DNA from: Adiantum capillus-veneris
Taxonomy: Eukaryota > Streptophyta > Polypodiopsida > Polypodiales > Pteridaceae
NCBI GenBank assembly: GCA_014529385.2
Contig: CM043959.1
Location: 51,325,253-51,389,252, forward strand
Direction of reading: 5' to 3'
Length of the DNA stretch: 64,000 nt
Shown: positions 7,908-17,014 of the stretch, piece after piece
Numbering within the stretch: the stretch's first letter is position 1
Layout of the letters: every line of letters begins with the position of its first letter
Program-made: the position numbers and the translations under genes
Notes under the pieces: model-generated
The model's input: the letters and a program-made list of their open reading frames with translations, nothing else
What the model was told of the DNA's origin: nothing
Database searches by the model: none

Positions 7908-9794
7908 CTAACTGTACTGTAATTGTAGGAAGAATTTTAAGAATTCAAGCGGCGATGCACTGACAGCAGTTTTGTTGTTCTTCTTTGGGACCCATTTCTT
8001 TGCGATTATTGGTTGTTTTGTTGCTGGCTCTCGTTTGGGAACCCATACTTGCCCGTGCTTTGTTTGTGTTTGAAGAGACTTCTTTCGGATCCACCTTTTT
8101 GTTGTGTGAGTCGACAGTGGTGTTTTCTTCAGCCCTTGTACGCTTGGTTGGGGACCAGATTTAGGCTTTGAACGTTGATATTGTGGTTGTTTTGGAATCC
8201 AAATGAATTCCTGACTTTTTTGTGCTTGAATCAACTTCTTTGGAGCCCAAACCTGAGTTGTGAAAGCTTGCGACTTTGTGATATTCTTACCCGTTCGTGC
8301 ACACTTTCCTTGTTTTTGTTTTGGTGTTGGATCTTGTGATTTGTCATTAGAGATCTTTGTCTTCTTGATCCATATATGTTTTTGGCCGATCTGGCATTTT
8401 GGTATCCGGATTTGTCGAGCTTTTTGGCTTTGACTTGTTGTCCTGTTCTTTTGACCTGTCATGGTTGTTGCTGAAGGGGTTGGTGATAGTGATGGCCTGA
8501 GTTGATGATAAGGGATGTCGTAAGATTCATCACTATCGCTACTATCCTCAACAAGGTTGACTTCTTGTACTTTTCCTTGATTTTTTGGCTCGTAGTGGAA
8601 AGTTACTGTCTGTTTGCTCGTGGGTGGTAGTTTCTTGGAGGAGTTTTCTAGCCCATTGATTAGAGCATTGTTAGCTCGTTGCTCTGGTCGTATTCCTCCT
8701 AGCTGAGTCTTTGCCTCCTTATTAGGAGCCATGTATGAGGATGCTTGTGGTGGCTGTGTCTTCACCAAGGACTTCGGAATCCACTTTTGATGCACTTTAT
8801 TCGTGTAGCGATGACATTGATTCCCGGGTCGTTGATCTTCTTGACGCTCGAAGTGTTCTACAGAGTCATAGAACTCGTCGTCTTCTTCATCTTTTGATTC
8901 TCCACATTTCTTTGTTTGCTCCTTATTTCGAGAGCTTGTTGATGTCTGGTTCTCTTCGTTTTCCTGGATTACACTCACTGCAAAATAAGGAACGACATCA
9001 TAGCCATTTTCATCACTAAACTTTGTTGTGGGAGCATCCTCCACGGCGCACACGTCCAGAGTAGCCAAAATGTGTTCCCATCCAAAAGGCTCTAACTCTT
9101 CTTCAGGAAATGGTTCTGGGATATAGTCCTTATCCTCTATAGCCTGCTCTAGGATACATTCCTCACGTTTCAATCTACCACATTGTGAAGCTCCACACAT
9201 CCACAGTTCTTTAGGCTTACCTAACCAAGCTGGAAGTTCTGATCCTGCTACTGTGGCGGAATCAAACTCCTCAACCGGTGTTCTCGTCACATCCCTATAG
9301 CTATGGTCCCTCAAGTTTATCTTTGTTATGGTTTCCATATGTCTCGGGTATATATGGTCATAACCCCAATCTTGGACCATTTTCAATTGTCGCATGAATG
9401 GTCTTCCCAGAATGATGTCATAGTTGTTCTTCTTGCCAAAGTCAACAACAGCAAAAGTGTGTTCATATTCAATGCCACAAGAAGTAACAAGTACTTTTTC
9501 TAGCAGTCCTATGGGCTTTTCCTTGTGTGCGTCTGCAAGTTGCAGGGTCATTCGTGTGGATATCAAGGCAGGTTTTCCCCATTTTTTCCAAACCTCTGTG
9601 GTTGCAATGGCCACACCAGCTCCACTGCCAAGGATTGCCATGGTTTTTACACCATTGAATTCCATAGGAAGGGTGGTGTTTCCATCTTCTCCCTCGTAAT
9701 ACTCGCCTACCTTGTTTAATGGTACCATTTCAAGCTCTTTGATGCTTTCCTCGATTTGAGTCATTGGGGTTTTACACCAAATTTCTCTAGACAT
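7908..9794 (-). CDS. E2 ORF3: retropepsin-like domain with a basic Trp-Pro-Lys repeat tail
   Basis: An intact 628-codon frame from ATG 9794. Residues about 45-150 fit a retropepsin: hydrophobic strand, AILGSGAG at the active-site position, then a flap region and the ILGRPFMRQL motif that ends plant gypsy proteases. The catalytic Asp of D-S/T-G is Gly here (LGSGAG), so the domain is probably inactive as written. Residues 280-320 are acidic and 340-610 basic, with spaced W-(I/V/A)-(P/R/K)-K motifs (W near 344, 475, 516, 532, 568, 584, 601). No RT follows. It overlaps the previous frame by 34 nt (its ATG lies in TAAATG). A gag-pol remnant kept open as an RNA-binding or packaging protein is my inference. 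Confidence 0.7.
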   Translation of the reverse strand: MSREIWCKTPMTQIEESIKELEMVPLNKVGEYYEGEDGNTTLPMEFNGVKTMAILGSGAGVAIATTEVWKKWGKPALISTRMTLQLADAHKEKPIGLLEKVLVTSCGIEYEHTFAVVDFGKKNNYDIILGRPFMRQLKMVQDWGYDHIYPRHMETITKINLRDHSYRDVTRTPVEEFDSATVAGSELPAWLGKPKELWMCGASQCGRLKREECILEQAIEDKDYIPEPFPEEELEPFGWEHILATLDVCAVEDAPTTKFSDENGYDVVPYFAVSVIQENEENQTSTSSRNKEQTKKCGESKDEEDDEFYDSVEHFERQEDQRPGNQCHRYTNKVHQKWIPKSLVKTQPPQASSYMAPNKEAKTQLGGIRPEQRANNALINGLENSSKKLPPTSKQTVTFHYEPKNQGKVQEVNLVEDSSDSDESYDIPYHQLRPSLSPTPSATTMTGQKNRTTSQSQKARQIRIPKCQIGQKHIWIKKTKISNDKSQDPTPKQKQGKCARTGKNITKSQAFTTQVWAPKKLIQAQKSQEFIWIPKQPQYQRSKPKSGPQPSVQGLKKTPLSTHTTKRWIRKKSLQTQTKHGQVWVPKREPATKQPIIAKKWVPKKNNKTAVSASPLEFLKFFLQLQYS

Positions 9795-10783
9795 TTACCC
9801 ACATTAGCCCACATATTTGGTCTTATTCTGAGCAACTCGGCTAACATTATTGTACAGGTGACTGGGATAGATAGAATATCTACTAGCCCCTTTGAATCGA
9901 TGGCCTTGTTGGGAGACAGTCTCTTTGATGGGACTGCAACCACATCTGACTTGGTCTCGTACTCTCCCATGTAGGACGGTAGTGTTCTTAGAGAATGGGG
10001 TTGACTATCCATAGATTGTACAGATCCTTTGTCTCCCCAATACGATCGCACGTCTAGATTCATTTGAGATCCAGTCTCAAATTCCTCTATTGGTGGTAGA
10101 AACACTCCTCGTTCATCACCAGTCTTGTCTACTTGTCTTCTTAGGTCATCGGCTTCATTGGCCTCTCTGACTTGTTTCCACAATTCATCAAGACCATCTA
10201 TCTCTTTACAATCCTCAAGTATAGCTTGGTGAAATCCCTCGGAAGAGTTATCCGTGGTATTCAGTACTATCCTTGGTTCTAATGCTGGTTCTTTGAGGTT
10301 TGGTCTGTGCTTATGACTAGAATCTGGCTCTTTTAGTTCCTGGTTTGGTGGGATTACTTGTGTAGGTATGACACGGATCACATCCTCAGGTTTTGCACCT
10401 GGTGATTTTAGTAAAGCTTGGGCTGTTTGAATCATTTTATGGCACATTTCAAACCTTTGCTTTTCTAGTTCCGTACAAGGATATGTCATCCACCTGTGTT
10501 CTTGGGTTTGGTTGTTTTTGAGCCTCGCATCATAGGCTTTCAAGAGGGCATCTAATGTCTCATTAACCTTCTCTGCCAACACAGATCCTCCTGAACTAGC
10601 ACTTCTCGGTTTCTCATCCGTGGATGGTTCTTCTAGAGGTTTAACCATCTGTGTAAGAGAAGGTGCCTCCTTTTCCTCATGTTGTTTTATCTTCTTTTCA
10701 GCTTCGGTAAGCTTCTCAGCTAGGGATTTTTTCTCTTGTTCCCTGCGTGCTTTCATCCTATTCTTTCTAGCTTTCCAACTATT
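9761..10783 (-). CDS. E2 ORF2: in-frame extension of gag beyond a UGA stop
   Basis: This frame is the same as gag: gag ends at a TGA (10786-10784) and the frame stays open for about 340 codons, with its first ATG at 10756. The start is highly charged and coiled-coil-like (KARREQEKKSLAEKLTEAEK); the rest is acidic and Pro/Ser-rich, ending near the ORF3 start. Expression could be by stop-codon readthrough, by separate initiation at 10756, or not at all if the TGA is a simple mutation. No enzymatic motif is visible. Its position between gag and protease fits a gag C-terminal or linker segment. Confidence 0.6.
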   Translation of the reverse strand, partial: NSWKARKNRMKARREQEKKSLAEKLTEAEKKIKQHEEKEAPSLTQMVKPLEEPSTDEKPRSASSGGSVLAEKVNETLDALLKAYDARLKNNQTQEHRWMTYPCTELEKQRFEMCHKMIQTAQALLKSPGAKPEDVIRVIPTQVIPPNQELKEPDSSHKHRPNLKEPALEPRIVLNTTDNSSEGFHQAILEDCKEIDGLDELWKQVREANEADDLRRQVDKTGDERGVFLPPIEEFETGSQMNLDVRSYWGDKGSVQSMDSQPHSLRTLPSYMGEYETKSDVVAVPSKRLSPNKAIDSKGLVDILSIPVTCTIMLAELLRIRPNMWANVGKCLEKFGVKPQ

Positions 10784-12823
10784 TCATTTGCTCTTGGTTT
10801 TCTCACTAGGTGCGTCTGTCTTTGGTCCATCATCTGTCTTTGGACTCGTGTCACTTTCCATGTTCTTTGTCTCTGGATTCTCATCGGCTTCCTTTTGAGC
10901 TTGCGCTCTCGTAACCACTTGAACTGGTACGACATTTTCATTTTCTGAGCTACTAGGTAGCTGAACAATCCCTGATACATTTGTCGTGATTTTCCTGAGT
11001 TGGTTTGGTTTTTTTGAGCAATCGGGGATCAAGTGAGTGATGCCACACTCAAGACAATAGGCATTTACTTCAGTGATCTCCGTATGAGGACATCGTTTGA
11101 CCAAGTGGTTGTCACGACTTTTGTGACAATCTGTCTCTGGTTGAGGAGATTCTTTCAGCATTTCCTCTTGGCTATAAGCAAGCTTTGACCTAGATAAGCC
11201 GCTATTTGCAATGAATCGCAATTTCCTTTCTTCCATTTCATACCTTCTTTCTTTCGACTGAAACCCAGGAGATGGAGGTTGTACCGGCCTCAGTACTCCA
11301 TGTGTTTCTCTCACATTTTGTTGCTCCGAAGGGTAGTACTCACTTTGGTTGCTATACCACATTGTAGCTGGTACTGGCATTGGTTTATTTGATGCTTCCA
11401 TCATTGGCATGTATCTAATGTCTACCGTCATTCTAGCACTTGGAAGCGGAGGTTGTTGTCCTAAGACAAGCTGTGGCCTTAAAACTCCTACCAGTCTTGG
11501 CGCATTCCCTGTAATGTATCTAGGTGGAGTAGGTGCTTCTGGAACAGGTTGTACATACCTCTCCCTACCATTTTCCATGCTATAATAGCACTCTTCCCCC
11601 GTATGGTTCGTCCATTTTCTCTCAATTTCACACCACTTCGGATCTCCCGAATCAGACCTTACAAGAGGAATCAACATCTCGACCAAGTCGTCGATAAGAT
11701 TTTCTTGATCAATAGGTGCCGTTGGCTTGGCAATGGACTCACTTATCTGTGAAACACTGTGCTGAAAGGATGTGTCATCTCCTTGACTCTTTAAGTCCTT
11801 TTCTTTGTATGCCTCACAGTTATCCACTAGATAAAGAGCTTCTTTGATCAACTCGTTTAGCGTCATCCTCCTTATCATATGCAGATCCTTTTGAAGGCCC
11901 GCATGTCTCATTCCCTGGATAAAGATCAGCATCAATCGTGCTTGCGTAGGTAATTCCGCTCTCGAACAGAGCTTAACATATCTCTTGAACCGTAATGATG
12001 CTTTGCGTACTGATTCATCCTCTTTCTGTTTGAATCTATGGATTTGTGAGACCGTGTTGTGAGCAACGCCTTTTGGCGAGAATTCTTCAATAAACTCCTC
12101 AAACAGCTCATCTAGGGTCTCAAAATCCCAATTTTCCACCGAATCGAACCATGTAGCTGCATCATCTTCTAGAGTCAATCCAAATCCCGCAAACTGTGTC
12201 GCAAAATCTGAAACTCCCTCTGCTCTAATCACTCTTCTAAAAGCCGCTACGTGATCTCTCGGATCTTTATCTCCGGAGTATTTTCTGTTTACCCATTTCT
12301 GGACTTGGGATGGTCTGACTCGTCGATTGTCTACAAGTCTAACCAGAGATTCTCCCAATCCTTCTCTCATTATCGCTCTTGAAGGGAATCCTGGTGGATC
12401 TCTTCTTGGAATTCCTATAGGAATTTTCGTGTTTGGTGGAGTCATTTGTGGTCCTTCATTGACCAAATATCCACCTCTTTCTAGTAAAGTCTGTGGATTT
12501 GTGCTTTCTACAACTCTGTATTCTCGTCCATACTTGTCAACAACTATAGATCTCCATTGACAGTCGACTCCATATGTGTAGAAATATAAGAGCTTGTAAT
12601 CCGTTATCTCTTCTAGGTATGGATCTGAGCACCTATAAAGCTTGACCTCATTGTCATCAATGTATCTATATAGTCCTTCACTCTCATGACCAATCATCCA
12701 AACTCTCTCAACAAGATGGGTCTTTATCAATTGCAAGTTTGGAAGATCCATTGTGGGAGGATATTCCTCTATCGTCGGGATCTTCAAGCTTGTGTAAGCT
12801 GCGTTTGAATCTAGGGTAGACAT
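10784..12823 (-). CDS. E2 gag polyprotein
   Basis: An intact frame of 679 residues from ATG 12823. Residues 1-150 are an N-terminal region rich in aromatic and acidic residues. About 185-345 is a Retrotrans_gag capsid domain: DPRDHVAAFRRV, then an AATWFDSVENWDFETLDELF-type core, a KQKEDESVRKASLRFKRY helix and a basic/helical end. A zinc knuckle variant C-x2-C-x3-H-x4-C occurs near residues 590-602 (CLECGITHLIPDC, one residue shorter than the usual spacing). The C-terminus is acidic/Lys-rich and stops at a TGA that continues in frame. E3 is inserted only a few bases upstream of the ATG, separating gag from its leader. Confidence 0.85.
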   Translation of the reverse strand: MSTLDSNAAYTSLKIPTIEEYPPTMDLPNLQLIKTHLVERVWMIGHESEGLYRYIDDNEVKLYRCSDPYLEEITDYKLLYFYTYGVDCQWRSIVVDKYGREYRVVESTNPQTLLERGGYLVNEGPQMTPPNTKIPIGIPRRDPPGFPSRAIMREGLGESLVRLVDNRRVRPSQVQKWVNRKYSGDKDPRDHVAAFRRVIRAEGVSDFATQFAGFGLTLEDDAATWFDSVENWDFETLDELFEEFIEEFSPKGVAHNTVSQIHRFKQKEDESVRKASLRFKRYVKLCSRAELPTQARLMLIFIQGMRHAGLQKDLHMIRRMTLNELIKEALYLVDNCEAYKEKDLKSQGDDTSFQHSVSQISESIAKPTAPIDQENLIDDLVEMLIPLVRSDSGDPKWCEIERKWTNHTGEECYYSMENGRERYVQPVPEAPTPPRYITGNAPRLVGVLRPQLVLGQQPPLPSARMTVDIRYMPMMEASNKPMPVPATMWYSNQSEYYPSEQQNVRETHGVLRPVQPPSPGFQSKERRYEMEERKLRFIANSGLSRSKLAYSQEEMLKESPQPETDCHKSRDNHLVKRCPHTEITEVNAYCLECGITHLIPDCSKKPNQLRKITTNVSGIVQLPSSSENENVVPVQVVTRAQAQKEADENPETKNMESDTSPKTDDGPKTDAPSEKTKSK

Positions 12824-12829
12824 GATTTC

Positions 12830-13017
12830 TGAAGGGGATCGGGGAGCACCTCAGACGGAGAGTGAGAGAGAGAGAGAAGGAGACACACACGATGTGGGTG
12901 GGGAGACTCAAAGAGTGAGCAGCCCCCTATACACTTATGCTATGTATAAGGTATACAAGTTAGTTGGCGCCCAGACTCTGGGCGGTCGAGCAAGGCACAG
13001 ATGCCTATACCCCAACA
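12830..13017 (-). repeat. 3' LTR of E3
   Basis: This 188-bp repeat differs from the other E3 LTR by about nine substitutions and an extra 8-bp GA run. It is preceded on the minus strand by the polypurine tract 13028-13018. It is very short for a plant LTR. Confidence 0.92.
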
Positions 13018-13028
13018 ACCTCCCACTT
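13018..13028 (-). promoter_or_regulatory. Polypurine tract of E3
   Basis: On the minus strand AAGTGGGAGGT abuts the LTR start TGTTGGGG, the usual copia arrangement. Confidence 0.8.
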
Positions 13029-13096
13029 AAAGGCGACTGTGCCTTTAAGCAAGGGAACCTAGTCTAAAGACTACAAAAGGCGAGAGAAAACCGCTC

Positions 13097-14920
13097 TCAA
13101 CTGATACCCACTGGCTGGCTGTGATCGTGTGCATCCGGCTGTCCTACTCCCGTGTAAGTCCATACACCACCAGACATACCGCACACGTACTGCAAGTATG
13201 TACGCAATACCTGCATATCTCCCTCGTGCACTATGCCACCATCAGTCAACAAACGACTGACAAACCCAACTGCAAATTCTCCCACTGCAGCTGCGATATC
13301 CGGTCTCAAGATCAACATCTCATACATGAGACCACCGAATGTCGATGCAATGCTAGTGGGCCCTGCTAGCTCTACGGAGCATGCATCAACATATATATCC
13401 CTGGCAATAGGCATCTCTGACTGGCAAGGCTTGTCAGCCACATGCATCTCCTGACTGTTCGCAAAAGACGCATCAACCTGTCGTGCAACCTCAGAGCAAA
13501 CCAGTTGCTCTAGGTGTCTGCTGGAAGACATATCCTGCACAACTATATCCCCATGCTCACTGTTGAGCATAGAAAGGAATGAGTGCATAATCGTTGACAT
13601 CTCAGTCTCAATCATCCACTGCAAACATGACCACTCAATCTGCTGTGACTCACTAGAGCTCTCATGCTCTAACTCCGTATGCATAGACTCTTGCACAACG
13701 TCCTCCTGTCGTGACTCACTAGAGCAAGACCGCTCTACCTGTCTATCCTGCATAGAAGTATCTCGCACAACTGACTCTCTGCTTTGCTCAGTAACTAGCA
13801 AAGCATGCATGTCTGACTCTGTCACCTCTCTGTGTGACTGCTCAAGTTGTGCCCCAACTGTGTGCACAACGAGCTCACTACTCTGCACTCCATGCAAAGC
13901 ATCCTGCAACCCATGAGAAAAAGAGACTCGCCTACTCTCTCGCTCTCTACCTGGCTGCGTGATCACAGAGACAACACCGTCTCTCCCGTGATCCACATGC
14001 AATGGGTAACGTATACCACTCCTGGCACCTCTCGCAATCACTAGCGAACCCAAATGCATCACAAAATCTCGCTCTCGTAGCGAAATCTGACATCCACAAT
14101 CTCTAAGCTGACCAATCGAGATCAAACTCACTGTCAAATCTGGTACATAGCGCACATGTTGTAACAAGTAAGATGCACCACTCGGTAATGACAGTCTCAC
14201 ATCTCCTGCACTTGCTATCGCATGCACCGATCCATCGGTCAAACGTACACTGCCAAGCATCCCGCTAGAATAGCTACAAAACCATGCACGATGCGGCGTG
14301 ACATGAAACATAGCATCTGCGTCTAGCAACCACTGCGAAGGGAGTGCACTATCCACATGTATAGCATCTCGTGCATAGCTCGAGGTAAAAGTGACATCCC
14401 CGTCACTAGTATACTCCGACACTACATGTGCCTCAATTGTCAAAGCAACTAAGTCCATGGCATCACTACATACATCTCTGAGACTGCCATGTATCCTACG
14501 ATGTCGCATACGACGAAAACAATGCCGTCTAACGTGTCCAGAATGACCACAATACCAACATGTCACCTGTCGGAGTGCTCGTGAATGTACATGTCTCACA
14601 CGAGTCCGTGATGACTCAGATCTATCATACATATCATGTAATTTGCACCAAAGTGCTCTCGAAGTAGTCTCATACATAACAAGAGCATATACAGATTCCG
14701 CAAGGTGCAAAGAGAGCGTAGATAGTGCCATCTCCTCTAGCTCCTGCCACTGATCGTCAGACATGTTTGAAGGTCTACCTACATCACCACTCAATGGTCG
14801 ATGCAACCCTCGCTGTGTCAATGCATCAAGCATACACTCTCTCCATGCTGCAAAGTCTGACCCATCAAACATGCACATTTCGGAGAGATCATAATCTGAG
14901 CGATCATCTGTCTCTGCCAT
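13097..14920 (-). CDS. E3 ORF: copia gag-zinc knuckle-protease fused to an RT/RNase H-junction fragment
   Basis: An uninterrupted 607-codon frame from ATG 14920; I prefer this start to the upstream TTG because copia gags begin like MAETDDRSDYDL. Order: gag region (MFDGSDFAAWRE), zinc knuckle CWYCGHSGHVRRHC, protease-like WLLDADAMFHVTPH (the usual D-S-G is D-A-D), the pre-integrase segment (VRLTDGSVHAIASAG, LTVSLISIGQLRDCGC), then about 200 Ser/Glu/Gln-rich residues unlike copia pol, and finally GGLMYEMLILRPDIAAAVGE...LRTYLQYVCGMSG. That end matches the GSLMYAM-x-C-TRPDIA...ILRYL-x-GT stretch after copia RT. Integrase core and RT catalytic motifs are missing, so it must rely on other elements. 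Confidence 0.85.
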   Translation of the reverse strand: MAETDDRSDYDLSEMCMFDGSDFAAWRECMLDALTQRGLHRPLSGDVGRPSNMSDDQWQELEEMALSTLSLHLAESVYALVMYETTSRALWCKLHDMYDRSESSRTRVRHVHSRALRQVTCWYCGHSGHVRRHCFRRMRHRRIHGSLRDVCSDAMDLVALTIEAHVVSEYTSDGDVTFTSSYARDAIHVDSALPSQWLLDADAMFHVTPHRAWFCSYSSGMLGSVRLTDGSVHAIASAGDVRLSLPSGASYLLQHVRYVPDLTVSLISIGQLRDCGCQISLRERDFVMHLGSLVIARGARSGIRYPLHVDHGRDGVVSVITQPGRERESRRVSFSHGLQDALHGVQSSELVVHTVGAQLEQSHREVTESDMHALLVTEQSRESVVRDTSMQDRQVERSCSSESRQEDVVQESMHTELEHESSSESQQIEWSCLQWMIETEMSTIMHSFLSMLNSEHGDIVVQDMSSSRHLEQLVCSEVARQVDASFANSQEMHVADKPCQSEMPIARDIYVDACSVELAGPTSIASTFGGLMYEMLILRPDIAAAVGEFAVGFVSRLLTDGGIVHEGDMQVLRTYLQYVCGMSGGVWTYTGVGQPDAHDHSQPVGIS

Positions 14921-16367
14921 GAGCAGAATGTAGCAAACTAGAAAGCAAAACCACCTCACCAACAACACCTGGAAACTGTCTACAAATATGGCCAGAAACA
15001 CAATGTAAAACCTGTGAGACACACTCCAAAATAGAGCTCCCGCAATGTCAACCAAATCAGCCCTAAACTGGCTCAAATCGCATCAACAAAAGTCTGCAAA
15101 TATGGTTGCAAATCAGCCCCAAAACAGCCCCAAAATTCAGCTCTTAAACAACTGCATAAACAAGTCACAAATGTGTCCCAGATCAGTCTACAACTGAGCC
15201 ATACATGGACACCTGCAAAGAGGAAACAATGGCTGAAAATTCAGCACCCAAATAAGCCCTCAAACCTGCCTGTGAACTTGTAAACCTGTAGCTGAAACCT
15301 GTTGAAAAACCTCAAGCCATTAGTGCTCGAATCCGGCTACCTAGCTCGTAGCCACACAAGCATACATCACAACATTCACTCTTGTGAGTGTGTCAAGATA
15401 ACTGTACGCCTGCCAAAACCGTGAGCTAATCACCAAGCCCACAATGTGCGGTATCGATGCATACACACGCACAAATCTCCCACCTGTAGAGAACACCGCA
15501 CGCAAATGCTGAGTGCAACCCGCAATCTCTACCTATATCGCATAAATGATACGCATAAAACTCCTGGGAAAATTTCGTCAGAGTTTCGTCAGTAAAACGG
15601 CCACAAAACCAGTAACCAAACTGACTGCACGCTCAAAACCATGAGCAACCAAAGCGCATCAAACCGCACTCCAAATTCATGCACCAATCTCCACACTTTG
15701 CATACATCATTGCAAACACCTGCAAATCTAGTACACAAATATCTTCTCTACCTATGACTGCCAAAAAACATGCTCGAGGCATACATTGCCGAGCTCAAAA
15801 TGCAATCACATTAGTCTCCCTGAGCATCAAACCACATAAAGCATACATCGTATCCTCCCACCTGTGAGGAAACTTGCAGCAAATATCACTCTCACATCTG
15901 AGAGCAAGCCATGTGTGGAATCCTCAACACACAATAAACAACTGCTGCTGCAGAAAATTCAGCGTTCAGAATTTTAAAATTCTGATGTGACGAGCGCATC
16001 CGGAGCGTGCCAAAACCCCAAGGTAGACTCCTGGATCACATGTATCCGAGTCCGGGTGTGAAAGCTATGCCAAAAAACCTCCGTTTCGACCCAAAAATGC
16101 AGCATAAATTGCCAAAAGAGGGCTGAAAAATGCAGCTCCTCAACCGTAGCTCGAATGAGGTTTCTGATGGCTCGAATGGCTTCGAAAGGGGTGTAAAACG
16201 CCAGGACACCTATTGGAAACGCTCTCGGAAAGCTGAATTTGCCGATGCCGAAGTCGAAACCCTGTTTGCACTCTTGAAAGTGCGCGCGTGTGGACGCGAT
16301 TTCGGGAATGAAATTGGCTCTCCGTTGTCGTCGTGACTGTGCACACACGCGCTCCCTCCGCACCTAC
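14921..16367 (-). other. Leader of E3
   Basis: About 1.4 kb between primer site and gag ATG without a credible ORF. It is rich in short CA/CAT-containing words on the plus strand (GCATACAT, GCAAAT), so the RNA would be G/U-rich. It may hold packaging signals; nothing specific was identified. Confidence 0.5.
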
Positions 16368-16379
16368 GCTCTGATACCA
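16368..16379 (-). promoter_or_regulatory. Primer binding site of E3 (tRNA-iMet)
   Basis: On the minus strand TGGTATCAGAGC, the classic 12-nt complement of plant initiator tRNA-Met, starts 2 nt after the 5' LTR. Confidence 0.95.
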
Positions 16380-16381
16380 AT

Positions 16382-16561
16382 TGAAGGGGATCGGGGAGCA
16401 CCTCAGACGGAGAGTGAGAGAAGGAGACACACACGATGTGGGTGGGGAGACTCAAAGAGTGAGTAGCCCCCTATACACTTATGCTATGTATAAGGTACAC
16501 AAGTCAGTGGGCGTCCAGACTTTGGGCGGCCGGGCAAGGCACAGACGCCTATACCCCAACA
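16382..16561 (-). repeat. 5' LTR of E3
   Basis: This 180-bp LTR is bounded by the primer site on one side and the target duplication ATTTC (16562-16566) on the other. Confidence 0.92.
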
Positions 16562-17014
16562 ATTTCTGGGCTTAAGAGCTTTTGCTTGGTTCAAGTAGAC
16601 TTAGTCCACTGTGTTCAAGTGCTTTGGTTAGGGAAAAGTCGAAACTATGTCCAAAACTGCAACCGTTTCGTCACAATTCTAGCAAATTGTCGCTTTTAGA
16701 CACCCCTAACTTACGGATGAATTTTGAGGCCTTAAACGATGTTTTTTTCAAAGTTGAACTAAATGGTTGCTATGGCATGCATTTAGTTCAAGTTTTGCTC
16801 TAAGATCTGTAGAGCCGCTCTCAGGCTACGTTTTGATATAAAAACTTTTCCGATCCGATACCGTTTGTGAAAGTTATGGCCAAAATAGTGAAATGCAGTT
16901 TAGACTGGTCAAAATGAGTCCAAATTCAATTTTGAAAGAAGATTTAGGATCTCTGTGACTCTGTGAACACTTCTGTATAGTCAAAAGTACAATTGGACCC
17001 TAAATCTGGCCTGG

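Larger units (their letters stand above)
12830..16561 (-). mobile_element. E3: short chimeric Ty1/copia element, complete with target duplication
   Basis: Terminal direct repeats at 12830-13017 and 16382-16561 begin TGAAGG and end CCAACA (plus strand) and are flanked by the 5-bp duplication ATTTC (12825-12829 and 16562-16566). On the minus strand a perfect initiator-Met primer site lies 2 nt after the 5' LTR (16379-16368) and a purine tract (AAGTGGGAGGT) precedes the 3' LTR. The 3.7-kb element holds one ORF with gag, zinc knuckle, protease remnant and a piece of the RT/RNase H junction; integrase and most of RT are absent. The LTRs differ by about 9 substitutions, nearly all transitions, and one 8-bp (GA) indel. 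Confidence 0.93.

Noticed and set aside
8735..9719. Plus-strand ORFs of 64-94 codons opposite ORF3
   Set aside because: Shadow frames of the protease-like ORF on the minus strand.
13121..14044. Plus-strand ORFs opposite the E3 ORF
   Set aside because: Shadows of the minus-strand frame, whose zinc knuckle and copia motifs identify the true strand.
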